Of a stretch of DNA of 64,000 nucleotides, positions 57,071-64,000 are shown one piece after another. The translations under genes and the position numbers were made by a program. Position 1 is the first letter of the stretch; the number at the start of each line of letters is the position of its first letter. The DNA lies in the NCBI RefSeq assembly GCF_003598715.1, contig NZ_QZFU01000016.1, positions 1 through 64,000 of the forward strand, read 5' to 3'. The notes under the pieces were generated by a model, which saw nothing but the letters and a program-made list of their open reading frames with translations, made no database searches and was not told the origin of the DNA. This DNA is from Nocardia panacis (GTDB lineage: Bacteria; Actinomycetota; Actinomycetes; Mycobacteriales; Mycobacteriaceae).

Positions 57071-57588
57071 CGCTCCGCTACCGCCAGGTATAGCTCGATC
57101 TTGTACGCGTGCGGATAGCACTCGAAATCCCCCGTATGGGTGCGCCGGATCTGATTGTGCTCCTCGGCGTAGGCGATCTGGGTCCACAGGTCGGTCATGA
57201 CCTGCGGGAAATTGCCGACCGAGGAGAAACGGGCATAGGTGCCGCGCGGCAGGCGCGCCACCAGATGACCGCGGGTGACCTCGGCGAACGAATCGCACTG
57301 GTAGCCGACGATCTGCGTGTTGTAGGTGCCCAGGTCAACGGAGAAGTCGGTGTAGGCACTGGCCAGGGGGCCGCCCAGATCCTGGTGCAGCACCGCCGCC
57401 CAGGCGGCCTCCAGGTCATGGTCACGCAGTTCCCCGAGCGCACGCTTCGGGCTGCGCACCGGTAGCCCGGCAACCCACGTCTCGTCCCGCTCGACGATGT
57501 CAAACTGCATGGAAGGAACTCTCTCGAGGCGAATCCACCGGACCCGCGGCAGGCTGCGCGGTGCATCCGGATCGGTCGGAAAGGCCAT
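57067..57588 (-). CDS. GyrI-like/AraC effector-binding-domain protein, copy 1
   Basis: A 173-residue stand-alone effector-binding domain. The start at 57588 has GAGG 8 nt upstream; the fold itself begins near QFDIVERDETWVAGLPVRSP. Conserved features: RGHLVARLPRGTYARFSSVG, FPQVMTDLWTQI and the terminal YPHAYKIELYLAV with the pocket Glu. Arranged in tandem with copy 2 and translationally coupled. No DNA-binding domain is attached, so it is not a regulator of the AraC or MerR type itself. Confidence 0.82.
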   Translation of the reverse strand: MAFPTDPDAPRSLPRVRWIRLERVPSMQFDIVERDETWVAGLPVRSPKRALGELRDHDLEAAWAAVLHQDLGGPLASAYTDFSVDLGTYNTQIVGYQCDSFAEVTRGHLVARLPRGTYARFSSVGNFPQVMTDLWTQIAYAEEHNQIRRTHTGDFECYPHAYKIELYLAVAER

Positions 57589-57799
57589 GTTATCAACCTC
57601 GGCCTGGTCCGAGAGATCACTATTTGTCCTCGATGTTCGACTCTGCGGAATTGGCGTTCCGGCCCTGGACGTCATCCGATTCGAGGGATGATTCGATGCG
57701 GCGACGCCGTCCGCGCCGGTGCGGGATGTGTTCGAGAGCACACTCCGGATGGATACTCGGAGCGATTCGCGGACGGCAGCGGCAACGAACGGAGGTCCG

Positions 57800-58552
57800 A
57801 TGGAGCAGGCAAGCGCGCGGCCCCTGGTCGTCGCGGGATACCCGGACACCCACTGCCGGACCGTCGCCGAGTTGGACGCGGCCGTCGCCGAATGCCGGGC
57901 CTGTCCCCGGCTGGTCGCCTGGCGGGAGAAAATCGCCAGGGACAAGCGCGCCGCATTCCGGGACGAAACCTATTGGGGCCGACCCGTCCCCGGATTCGGA
58001 CCCCCCGACGCCCGCCTACTCCTCGTCGGCCTGGCCCCGGCGGCGCACGGCGGCAACCGCACCGGTCGTATGTTCACCGGAGACCGCAGCGGCGATGTGC
58101 TCTTCGCGGCGCTGCACGCCGTCGGCCTGGCCAATCAGCCCACCGCCACCCACCGCGACGACGGCCTGCGCCTGCGCGGCGTGCGCATCACCGCCCCCGT
58201 GCACTGCGCCCCACCCGATAACAAGCCCGCCCCCGACGAGCGCGACCGCTGCCGCCACTGGCTGCGCACCGAACTCGCGCTGCTGGCCCCCACCCTGCGC
58301 GTCATCGTGGTGCTCGGCGCGTTCGGCTGGCAGGCTCTGCTCCCGGCACTGGGTGAATCGGGCTGGGAAATCCCCCGTCCCCGACCGAGATTCGCCCACG
58401 CCGCCCACCTACTACTCTCCTCGCCGACCCGAAATCCCGTGCACCTGTTCGGTTGCTACCACGTGAGTCAGCAGAATACGTTCACGGGCAGACTCACCCC
58501 GGCGATGCTCGAATCCGTACTGACCGATGCGAAGATCGCGGCGGGACTCTGA
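57800..58552 (+). CDS. udgB: Family 5 uracil-DNA glycosylase UdgB
   Basis: A 250-residue [4Fe-4S] DNA repair enzyme removing uracil, hypoxanthine and other deaminated bases. GGAGG lies 4-5 nt before the ATG at 57800. Motif A is GLAPAAHGGNRTGRMFTGD, lacking the polar residue of family 4, and the second motif is CYHVSQQNTFTGRL. Cluster Cys residues are visible in CRACPRL, HCAPPDNKP and DRCRHW. Length fits UdgB. The downstream DUF4246 gene converges on it. Confidence 0.93.
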   Translation: MEQASARPLVVAGYPDTHCRTVAELDAAVAECRACPRLVAWREKIARDKRAAFRDETYWGRPVPGFGPPDARLLLVGLAPAAHGGNRTGRMFTGDRSGDVLFAALHAVGLANQPTATHRDDGLRLRGVRITAPVHCAPPDNKPAPDERDRCRHWLRTELALLAPTLRVIVVLGAFGWQALLPALGESGWEIPRPRPRFAHAAHLLLSSPTRNPVHLFGCYHVSQQNTFTGRLTPAMLESVLTDAKIAAGL

Positions 58553-58561
58553 CGCAGCGGT

Positions 58562-60049
58562 TCAGTGTTCGCAGAGGGAGAATTCCCGTTCGTACATCTC
58601 CTCATTGTGTTCGTCGAGGAAGAATTTCCGCTCGCGCATCAGTTGCTCGCGGTATTCCTCGGCCTGGTCGAGGGTCATGGTGGTGGTCGGCGACCAGGGC
58701 TGCTGGGGCGGTATGTCGGAGGTCGAGACGATCGGAATCGAGGGTTCGACGAGGAAGAACGCCAGGATCTTTCGATGCCCCGGTCGCGTCGGGTCCGCGA
58801 GGCGGAACGGCGCGACGCGGTGCTGGAGGACATTCGGGAAGGCCAGGCAGCGTCCCGCATCGGTGCGCACCGAGCCGAGCAACTGATTCATTTGGTCTTC
58901 GTCATCGATGCCGTAGACCTCGCGCACACCGTTGTCGTCGTTCTGTTCGTAGTCCGGATCTTCGATGGCCGCCCGGAAACCGAGCGCGCTGTCGGTGATA
59001 TTCGCGCTGTCCCAGTAGTAGATGCCGGTCGAGACAATGCGCTCGTTCAGCATGCCCTCGACATGCCAACTCCCGCCGGGATATTCGGGACTCTCGGGAG
59101 TGAGGTGAATATTGGCGAGTTTGACGATGACCTGGATTCGATTGCCGCGCAGATCCACCCGAGTATCCGGGCGTGCGGGCGGGCTGAAGGTGGGAGCGTC
59201 CGGGACCATCGGGCGACGGGTCTCCTCCCACTCCTCCCAGGCGCTTTCGTACTCGGCCACCGCCGCCTTGTCGTCCCCATCCGAGGGATAGACCGGCTCG
59301 TCGGCTTCGTCGTACCAGGAATAGGGATCGACCTCGATGCGCACCGGACGCGGCTGCCGCAGGTCGGTGAGCACCTTCTCGAACAGCGGACGCAGCCGCG
59401 CGAAGACCTCGGGCACAACGGCGGCGAGTTCGCGGTGGTCCTCGGGGTGGACATTGTTGATGTAGGAAAGGAAATCGACCGAACCGTCCGCGCCGATCTC
59501 GACATCGGTGGGCAACCACTGGAACTTCTCCGACACCGCGTACTGCGCATTTCGGGGCTTCTTCGGCCACGCCGACTCGTCCGTGCCGCTCACCCCGCGC
59601 ACCCGGCAGAACAGCGACGGATGAACCAGATCCAGCACCTGCCCATTCGAGCCGGGATGCCAGTCCCGCTCCGCCTCGGGCACCTGCTCCAGCACCCGAA
59701 CCGCCTCCCGCAGCCGGGATCTCAATTCGTCATCGATCAGGCTGTCCGACTGCCACACCCCATCGACCGCGGATACCTCGATACCCGTTCGCTCGTCGCG
59801 CAGCTCGGCGTAGTACGCCAATTCGTCCAGCACATAGCGAATCTGCGCCTCGGTCAGACCCTGTTCCGCCGCTTCCCGCGTCCACCTGGCGACGATCTCG
59901 GCGTCGTCCTTCTTCACGAACCACTGCGCCTTGGCCCGAATATGCGCGCTCAACCGCATCATTTGCAGTTCCCGCAGCGTGCGCGCCGGGGCGACCGGCA
60001 GCCTGTCTGATCCGAAAAAGGGCAGTGGATAAGCAGATCGGTCAGTCAT
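58562..60049 (-). CDS. DUF4246 family protein
   Basis: A 495-residue protein of DUF4246, best known from filamentous fungi and present in some bacteria. Diagnostic region: IQVIVKLANIHLTPESPEYP, GGSWHVEGMLNERIVSTGIY and YYWDSANITDSALGFR near residues 330-375. The N-terminal PLPFFGSDRLPVAPARTLRE and the end HRKILAFFLVEPSIPIVST, with the following ERKFFLDEHNEEMYERE, are also typical. Conserved His, Asp and a late HR would suit a metal-dependent oxygenase fold, which is inference. No operon partner is obvious. Confidence 0.85.
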   Translation of the reverse strand: MTDRSAYPLPFFGSDRLPVAPARTLRELQMMRLSAHIRAKAQWFVKKDDAEIVARWTREAAEQGLTEAQIRYVLDELAYYAELRDERTGIEVSAVDGVWQSDSLIDDELRSRLREAVRVLEQVPEAERDWHPGSNGQVLDLVHPSLFCRVRGVSGTDESAWPKKPRNAQYAVSEKFQWLPTDVEIGADGSVDFLSYINNVHPEDHRELAAVVPEVFARLRPLFEKVLTDLRQPRPVRIEVDPYSWYDEADEPVYPSDGDDKAAVAEYESAWEEWEETRRPMVPDAPTFSPPARPDTRVDLRGNRIQVIVKLANIHLTPESPEYPGGSWHVEGMLNERIVSTGIYYWDSANITDSALGFRAAIEDPDYEQNDDNGVREVYGIDDEDQMNQLLGSVRTDAGRCLAFPNVLQHRVAPFRLADPTRPGHRKILAFFLVEPSIPIVSTSDIPPQQPWSPTTTMTLDQAEEYREQLMRERKFFLDEHNEEMYEREFSLCEH

Positions 60050-60165
60050 TGTCTCGAATCTCTCATGGTTCCCCGGCGACACCGGGAATACTCGGCTGGG
60101 TCGACCGAGACGCGACTCTACGGTCCCGCGCCGACAAGTCCGGAATCGGTTGCCCGCCAATCCGA

Positions 60166-60846
60166 TCAGAAGACGTTCGAGTAATGGATCAGTGCGTCGA
60201 CGATCAGACCGACACCCACGATCGCGAACAGAATGCGAACCGAGGGCGGACCGTACCGGGCCAACCCGCGGACCAGAAACCGATAGACGCGGCGAGCGCG
60301 CAAGGACTTTCGCGTCGCGAGAGCCAGGACAACAACCGGCGGAAACAGGGCCAAGGCGCAATAGGCAACGACTATCAGCGGCCAAATCGCGGGTCGGGGG
60401 TCATAGGCCGACAGCATGGCCAACCCGGCCAGATAGGGCACGGCGGTCGGCGTCTTGCCGAGCCCGATCCCGATCCCGGCCAACCCGAGCAGCCACGGGC
60501 GGCGGCGCAGTGCCAGCGCCCACGGCGGCGTCGCCGATTCGGCGGGTGGACGCAGCAGCGCCAGCGGGAGCAGCACCAGACCGACCAGCAGTTCGCCGCG
60601 ATAGCGGATGCCGGGGGTGATCCGGAAATCGAACATATCGGTCAGGAAGTTCAACCCGAGCACGGTCAGCAGCCCGAAGACGGTGGTCACCAGGAAAACG
60701 CCGCCGATGAAGCTCAAGCCGCCGGGCACCGGGGAGCGGCGACCGAGACGACTGTCGTACACGACGGCGGTGGTGACGCCGACTACCAGGACATCGAGGG
60801 CGTCGAGCAGCGCGAATCCGGTGAGCGCCAGGAGAAGTGTCAGCAT
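60166..60846 (-). CDS. Sap/GAP-family membrane protein (sulfolipid-addressing-like)
   Basis: A 226-residue protein with about six hydrophobic segments. The start at 60846 (MLTLLLALTGFALLDALDVL) is chosen because a segment begins at once; the upstream frame adds a polar stretch. ALLDALDVLVVGVTTAVVY and the GGVFLVTTVFGLLTVLGLN segment fit the GAP/Sap family linked to export of cell-wall lipids in mycobacteria. No polyketide synthase or acyltransferase is adjacent, so the lipid is unknown. Confidence 0.75.
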   Translation of the reverse strand: MLTLLLALTGFALLDALDVLVVGVTTAVVYDSRLGRRSPVPGGLSFIGGVFLVTTVFGLLTVLGLNFLTDMFDFRITPGIRYRGELLVGLVLLPLALLRPPAESATPPWALALRRRPWLLGLAGIGIGLGKTPTAVPYLAGLAMLSAYDPRPAIWPLIVVAYCALALFPPVVVLALATRKSLRARRVYRFLVRGLARYGPPSVRILFAIVGVGLIVDALIHYSNVF

Positions 60847-60877
60847 CCCCACCGAACCTACTGGACGGTTGCTGAGA

Positions 60878-61711
60878 CTATTTCTTGCGCCCGACACCGC
60901 CGACGATGCACTGCCGCACGGGGATCAGCGGGGACAGTCGCGGACCATCCGGCCACCAGTCATCGCACAGCACCAAACCGGGTTCGATCATCTCCAGGGT
61001 GCCGAACATGGCCCGGATCTCATCCCCGGTGCGGAATCGACCACTGCCCATCGGGCTGTGCACGAACTTGTCCTCCATCTTCTGGGCCAGTTCGCTCAAC
61101 TCGGGGGTCTGCGGATCGTAGAAGTGCGCGATGGCGACGAAGGAGCCCGACGGCAGCGCATCGATATAGGTCTGCATGAGCGCGGCCGCGTCCTCGCCGA
61201 GGTAGTGGTGCAGCGTGCCGATCTGGAACAGCGCGATCGGCTTCTTGAAATCCAGGTGCTCGCGCACCGTCGGCTCCTTGAGCACCTCGAGCGGCTGGAA
61301 GATATCGGCGGTGGCGATGCAGGTGCGGCGGTTGTTGGCCAGCAGCGCCCTGGCGTGCGCGAGCACCATCGGATCGTTGTCCACATAGACCACGGTCGAT
61401 TCCGGATCGACCCGCTGCACCACCTGGTGGGTGTTCTCGGCCGTCGGCAGTCCCGATCCCAGATCCAGATACTGGGTGATCCCTGCCTCCTTGGCGAGGA
61501 AGCGGCAGGCGCGAATGAGAAAATCCCGGTTGGCCCAGGCCAATTCGGCGACGGCCGGGGCGACGGCGCGCACCTGGTCCAGCACCAGGCGGTCCACCTC
61601 GAAATTGTCCTTGCCGTTCAGCGCCGCATCGTAGACACGCGCGATGCTCGCGCGGGTGGTGTCGACCCCGACCGGCACCGCGCTCGGATAGGCGGCGAAG
61701 GACTCAGACAT
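60878..61711 (-). CDS. SAM-dependent methyltransferase, DUF574 (PF04672) type
   Basis: A 277-residue protein of the actinobacterial DUF574/SAM methyltransferase family. GGGGAG lies about 8 nt before the ATG at 61711. Opening PVGVDTTRASIARVYDAALN and GKDNFEVDR, SAM loop QYLDLGSGLPTAENTHQV near residue 80, VYVDNDPMVLAHARALL, and the TADIFQPLEVL stretch are all family hallmarks. Acceptor unknown. Such genes are numerous in Nocardia and Streptomyces. Confidence 0.9.
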   Translation of the reverse strand: MSESFAAYPSAVPVGVDTTRASIARVYDAALNGKDNFEVDRLVLDQVRAVAPAVAELAWANRDFLIRACRFLAKEAGITQYLDLGSGLPTAENTHQVVQRVDPESTVVYVDNDPMVLAHARALLANNRRTCIATADIFQPLEVLKEPTVREHLDFKKPIALFQIGTLHHYLGEDAAALMQTYIDALPSGSFVAIAHFYDPQTPELSELAQKMEDKFVHSPMGSGRFRTGDEIRAMFGTLEMIEPGLVLCDDWWPDGPRLSPLIPVRQCIVGGVGRKK

Positions 61712-61899
61712 CGAAAACTCCCCTACGCGTAGGCAATCATCGGCATGTCGAGTCTCCCGCACACCGGCGCTGCGCGGAGGGTTACCCCCACAACCGACGA
61801 ATCGCCAGGCACACCAAGGCAATTCGACACGAAGACGCGACATCCCCCGTACCATACCGACCATCAGGCCACCTGCGGAATGCCAGATCGGAGCCCGAT

Positions 61900-62424
61900 A
61901 TGCCCCGTGTGACCCGAATCCTGGACACGGTGGGCAGCCGCCGGATAGCGGTGGCGACACTCACCGCGATCACCGGCGTCTACTACACCTTCGTCGCCTT
62001 CACCAACTGCGTGGACACCGACACCAATCGGCGCGGCGTGGCGGCGGTGCTGTCCATGCGCGGCACCATCCACCACGCGGGCGTCGACTGGCGGGCGATC
62101 ACCGACAGCACTGTCGTCTGGGTCGCCTATGTACTGATCGTCGTCTGGGAATGGCTCATCGCGCTCGTGCTGCTGGCCGCGACGGTGGGGTGGGTGCGCG
62201 CCTTCGCCGGGCGTTCGGCGCGGCAGGCCGCCAAGCTGTCCGGTCTGGGCTGGACCATGGCGATACTGCTTTTCGCGGGCGGGTTCCTCACCGTCGGCGG
62301 CGAATGGTTCCGCATGTGGGCGAACAAGGAGGTCAACGCCACCGCGGCCGCACTACAGAACTTCCTCGTCGCCTCGGTCGGGCTGATCCTGCTGCATATG
62401 CCCGAACGAGCCAAATGGTTCTAG
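61900..62424 (+). CDS. DUF2165 family small integral membrane protein
   Basis: A 174-residue protein with four hydrophobic segments (about 16-34, 72-98, 117-136 and 150-166). FVAFTNCVDTDTNRRGVAAVLSM, the WLIALVLLAATVGWVRA helix and FLTVGGEWFRMWANKEVN match DUF2165. Role unknown. It overlaps the end of the lipase gene on the other strand by 4 nt. Confidence 0.85.
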   Translation: MPRVTRILDTVGSRRIAVATLTAITGVYYTFVAFTNCVDTDTNRRGVAAVLSMRGTIHHAGVDWRAITDSTVVWVAYVLIVVWEWLIALVLLAATVGWVRAFAGRSARQAAKLSGLGWTMAILLFAGGFLTVGGEWFRMWANKEVNATAAALQNFLVASVGLILLHMPERAKWF

Positions 62425-63560
62425 CGACTGCGATTCAGGAAGTCGTCGATCGCAGACCACATCGCCGAATTCAATTGGGTGTGCCTGCCCGCACCGAGGA
62501 CGGTGCGGAAATCGACGCCGCCCGCGACGAATTGCGCGGCCAGGGTGGCATGCAGCGGGGAGGGGACCATGGTGTCGGTGACATTGGCCAACAGCAGGAT
62601 CGGTTTGCCGTAACCACTGGTCGGCACCGTCATATAGCAGTTGTAGGCGGCGCGGATCCGACTGTCGGACAGCGATTTCGAGAGCAGATCGCCGATACCG
62701 AGATTCGCCACCCGCGCATCGATCGCGGGCTGGCACATGACGCCGATGGAATCGATGATCTCGCGACCGAGGGGACTCAGATAGTCGTCGACCGCCGCGT
62801 CCGGCCGGGCCGCACGCAATCCGGCGAGGATATCGGCGAAGAATCCGGCGGTGCCATCCAAACCGGAAATAGCGGGAATGCCGGGTCCTGCGATCGGCAA
62901 CGCCTTCTCCACATCGGATTCCGGATCGATGGCGATAATGCCTCGGAAATCCAGGTCCGGCGCGTAGGTCTGCTGTACATAGCCGGTGCCGAGCGCGGCC
63001 TGCCCGCCCTGCGACGGACCCATCGACACCCAGGTGCGCGACAGTTCAGGATGCGCGGAGCGGGCCGCGCGCACCAGATCAATGGTCGCGGTGGCCTCGG
63101 TGCGCAATTCGAGATAGGGATGCGGGCCGGTATCGAACAGGCCGAGGCCCAGGTAGTCCGGCGCGACGACGGCGAAGCCCTGATTCACCAAATGCTGCAT
63201 CATGCCGTCTTCCTCGGCGGTGAACACCGTATTCGGCGCGGTGGCCGGATCGGATTTCCCGCCGCAGCCCCGGCCGAGTCCGGTGGTGCCGTGATCGAAG
63301 GCCGCGATCGGCCAACCGCCGGGCGGCGGCGTACCCGCCGGGACGAACAGCGCGCCACTGACCGGACGCGGCGCACCATCGGAACCCTCGGTCCAGTAGG
63401 TGAGCACCGATCCGCCGGACATCCCGTGCCATCCGTCGGGTTGCGCGGATTCGGTCCCGAGCGTTCCCGGCGCGTCCGCCGCGGCCCGACCGCCGCCGAC
63501 AACAAGGGCCGCACCGGCGGCCACCGCTACCGCGATCCGGCAACCACGGAAAATACCCAT
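62421..63560 (-). CDS. Secreted lipase, LIP family, paralogue 2
   Basis: A 379-residue exported lipase. The start at 63560 (MGIFRGCRIAVAVAAG) has AAGGGG upstream and yields a signal peptide ending AAADAP. Conserved QPDGWHGMSGGSVLTYW, nucleophile GPSQGGQAALGTGY, acid NVTDTMVPSPLH and His GRHTQLN. Aligns along its length with the lipase at 40329-41516, sharing stretches such as FAVVAPDYLGLG and DTGPHPYLELRTEATAT. A pair of Cys (MCQPA, YNCYMT) is placed differently. Such lipases may mobilise host or storage lipids. Confidence 0.85.
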   Translation of the reverse strand: MGIFRGCRIAVAVAAGAALVVGGGRAAADAPGTLGTESAQPDGWHGMSGGSVLTYWTEGSDGAPRPVSGALFVPAGTPPPGGWPIAAFDHGTTGLGRGCGGKSDPATAPNTVFTAEEDGMMQHLVNQGFAVVAPDYLGLGLFDTGPHPYLELRTEATATIDLVRAARSAHPELSRTWVSMGPSQGGQAALGTGYVQQTYAPDLDFRGIIAIDPESDVEKALPIAGPGIPAISGLDGTAGFFADILAGLRAARPDAAVDDYLSPLGREIIDSIGVMCQPAIDARVANLGIGDLLSKSLSDSRIRAAYNCYMTVPTSGYGKPILLLANVTDTMVPSPLHATLAAQFVAGGVDFRTVLGAGRHTQLNSAMWSAIDDFLNRSR

Positions 63561-63606
63561 CGCTGACCCCTTCGATTCGAATCGGATCGTGCAGGTTCGC
63601 ACCGCA

Positions 63607-63740
63607 GCCTAATGGGCGCCGCCTGCGAAGCAGTCCTCAGACATGCGCATGGCCGGAGCGAAGGCGGAGGTACGCCTAATGGGCGCTGCCTGCGAAGCAG
63701 TCCTCAAACATGCGCATGGCCGGAGCGAAGGCGGAGGTAC
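63607..63740. repeat. 67-bp tandem repeat, two copies
   Basis: Two adjacent 67-bp copies (63607-63673 and 63674-63740) differing at two positions, plus a third start GCCTA. Contains AAGCAGTCCTCA and GCCGGAGCGAAGGCGGAGG. The 3' half occurs again inverted at 33575-33608, so this is a dispersed intergenic repeat family. Confidence 0.9.
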
Positions 63741-63817
63741 GCCTATGCGGGCGACTCAGAATCAATGATCCGAAATCGAAGTGTCAGCGAATCAGCGGCA
63801 ATTCATGCCGGTTACTT

Positions 63818-64000
63818 TCAGAGAATGACCACCGAGCGCAGCACGTCCCCGGAATACATGGTGTGGAATGCCTTTTCCACCTCGTCCAAGGTGATGCGCT
63901 CGCTGACGAAACGATCCAATGGCAGCCTGCCCTGCAGGTAGAGGTCGATGAAGGTGGGGAAATCCCGCTCCGGCAGGCAGTCGCCGTACCAGGCGGATTT
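63818..64000 (-). CDS. mscR: Mycothiol-dependent zinc alcohol/formaldehyde dehydrogenase, C-terminal part
   Basis: The last 60 codons of a gene running past the right edge. The readable sequence, [20 protein letters not shown] then [18 protein letters not shown], ending [10 protein letters not shown], matches the C-terminus of S-nitrosomycothiol reductase/formaldehyde dehydrogenase (AdhE2, MscR). It uses NAD and mycothiol, showing that this organism makes mycothiol. The zinc sites lie outside the window. Confidence 0.85.
   Translation of the reverse strand, partial: KSAWYGDCLPERDFPTFIDLYLQGRLPLDRFVSERITLDEVEKAFHTMYSGDVLRSVVIL

Overview
This is a high-GC, densely coded chromosomal window from a mycolic-acid-containing actinobacterium, most likely Nocardia or a close relative. 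Three observations point there. There is an antigen-85-type esterase. There are pathways for ergothioneine and mycothiol. The core genes (mazG, mfd, a TetR gene, glmU, prs, the pks16-type ligase, pth, rplY, ispE, rsmA, rpfB, tatD, metG, rsmI, pmt, arcA) are the genes I recall from the Rv1001-Rv1021 part of Mycobacterium tuberculosis. No rRNA, phage, transposase or CRISPR array was seen. One tRNA is present.

Layout. 0.2-2.5 kb: secreted esterase, a 29-residue membrane microprotein and a lipoprotein. 2.5-8.4 kb: mazG-mfd (4-nt overlap) and two TetR regulators, one resembling gamma-butyrolactone receptors. 8.7-11.3 kb: tRNA-Gln, glmU and prs, closed by a strong terminator. 11.4-20.2 kb: three small genes, the ergothioneine operon egtABCD with a divergent EgtE-like gene, and miaB. 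20.2-21.1 kb: a non-coding locus with twelve regularly spaced stem-loops shaped like tRNA anticodon arms, closed by a 16-bp hairpin. 21.2-26.7 kb: the pks16-type ligase, an FMN-binding protein, pth, rplY and prfC. 26.7-33.5 kb: a SnoaL-like protein, two Abi-alpha-like paralogues flanking a DUF445 membrane protein, a DsbA-like protein and an ABC-F ATPase. 33.5-34 kb: a dispersed repeat beside a 5'-damaged YoeB toxin gene. 35-46.3 kb: ispE, a copper operon with two CsoR-like boxes, rsmA, a secreted lipase, rpfB, tatD, metG and a PEP-mutase-like protein. 46.4-51.9 kb: rsmI, pmt, arcA with a GntR gene, soxR and a GNAT gene. 51.9-64 kb: a PimC-like mannosyltransferase, a GGDEF-EAL protein with a partner, two GyrI-like proteins, UdgB, a DUF4246 protein, a Sap/GAP protein, a methyltransferase, DUF2165, a second lipase, a 67-bp tandem repeat and the end of a mycothiol-dependent dehydrogenase gene.

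The genes fall into three groups: conserved housekeeping (translation, cell-wall precursors, repair, resuscitation), redox and metal defence (ergothioneine, SoxR, copper export, mycothiol-dependent reductase), and accessory additions between the conserved blocks. The most unusual element is the stem-loop array next to miaB. All twelve loops have the form Y-U-N-N-A-A-A on the + strand. This is the A36-A37-A38 signature of tRNAs modified by MiaA and MiaB, the latter encoded divergently about 350 bp away.
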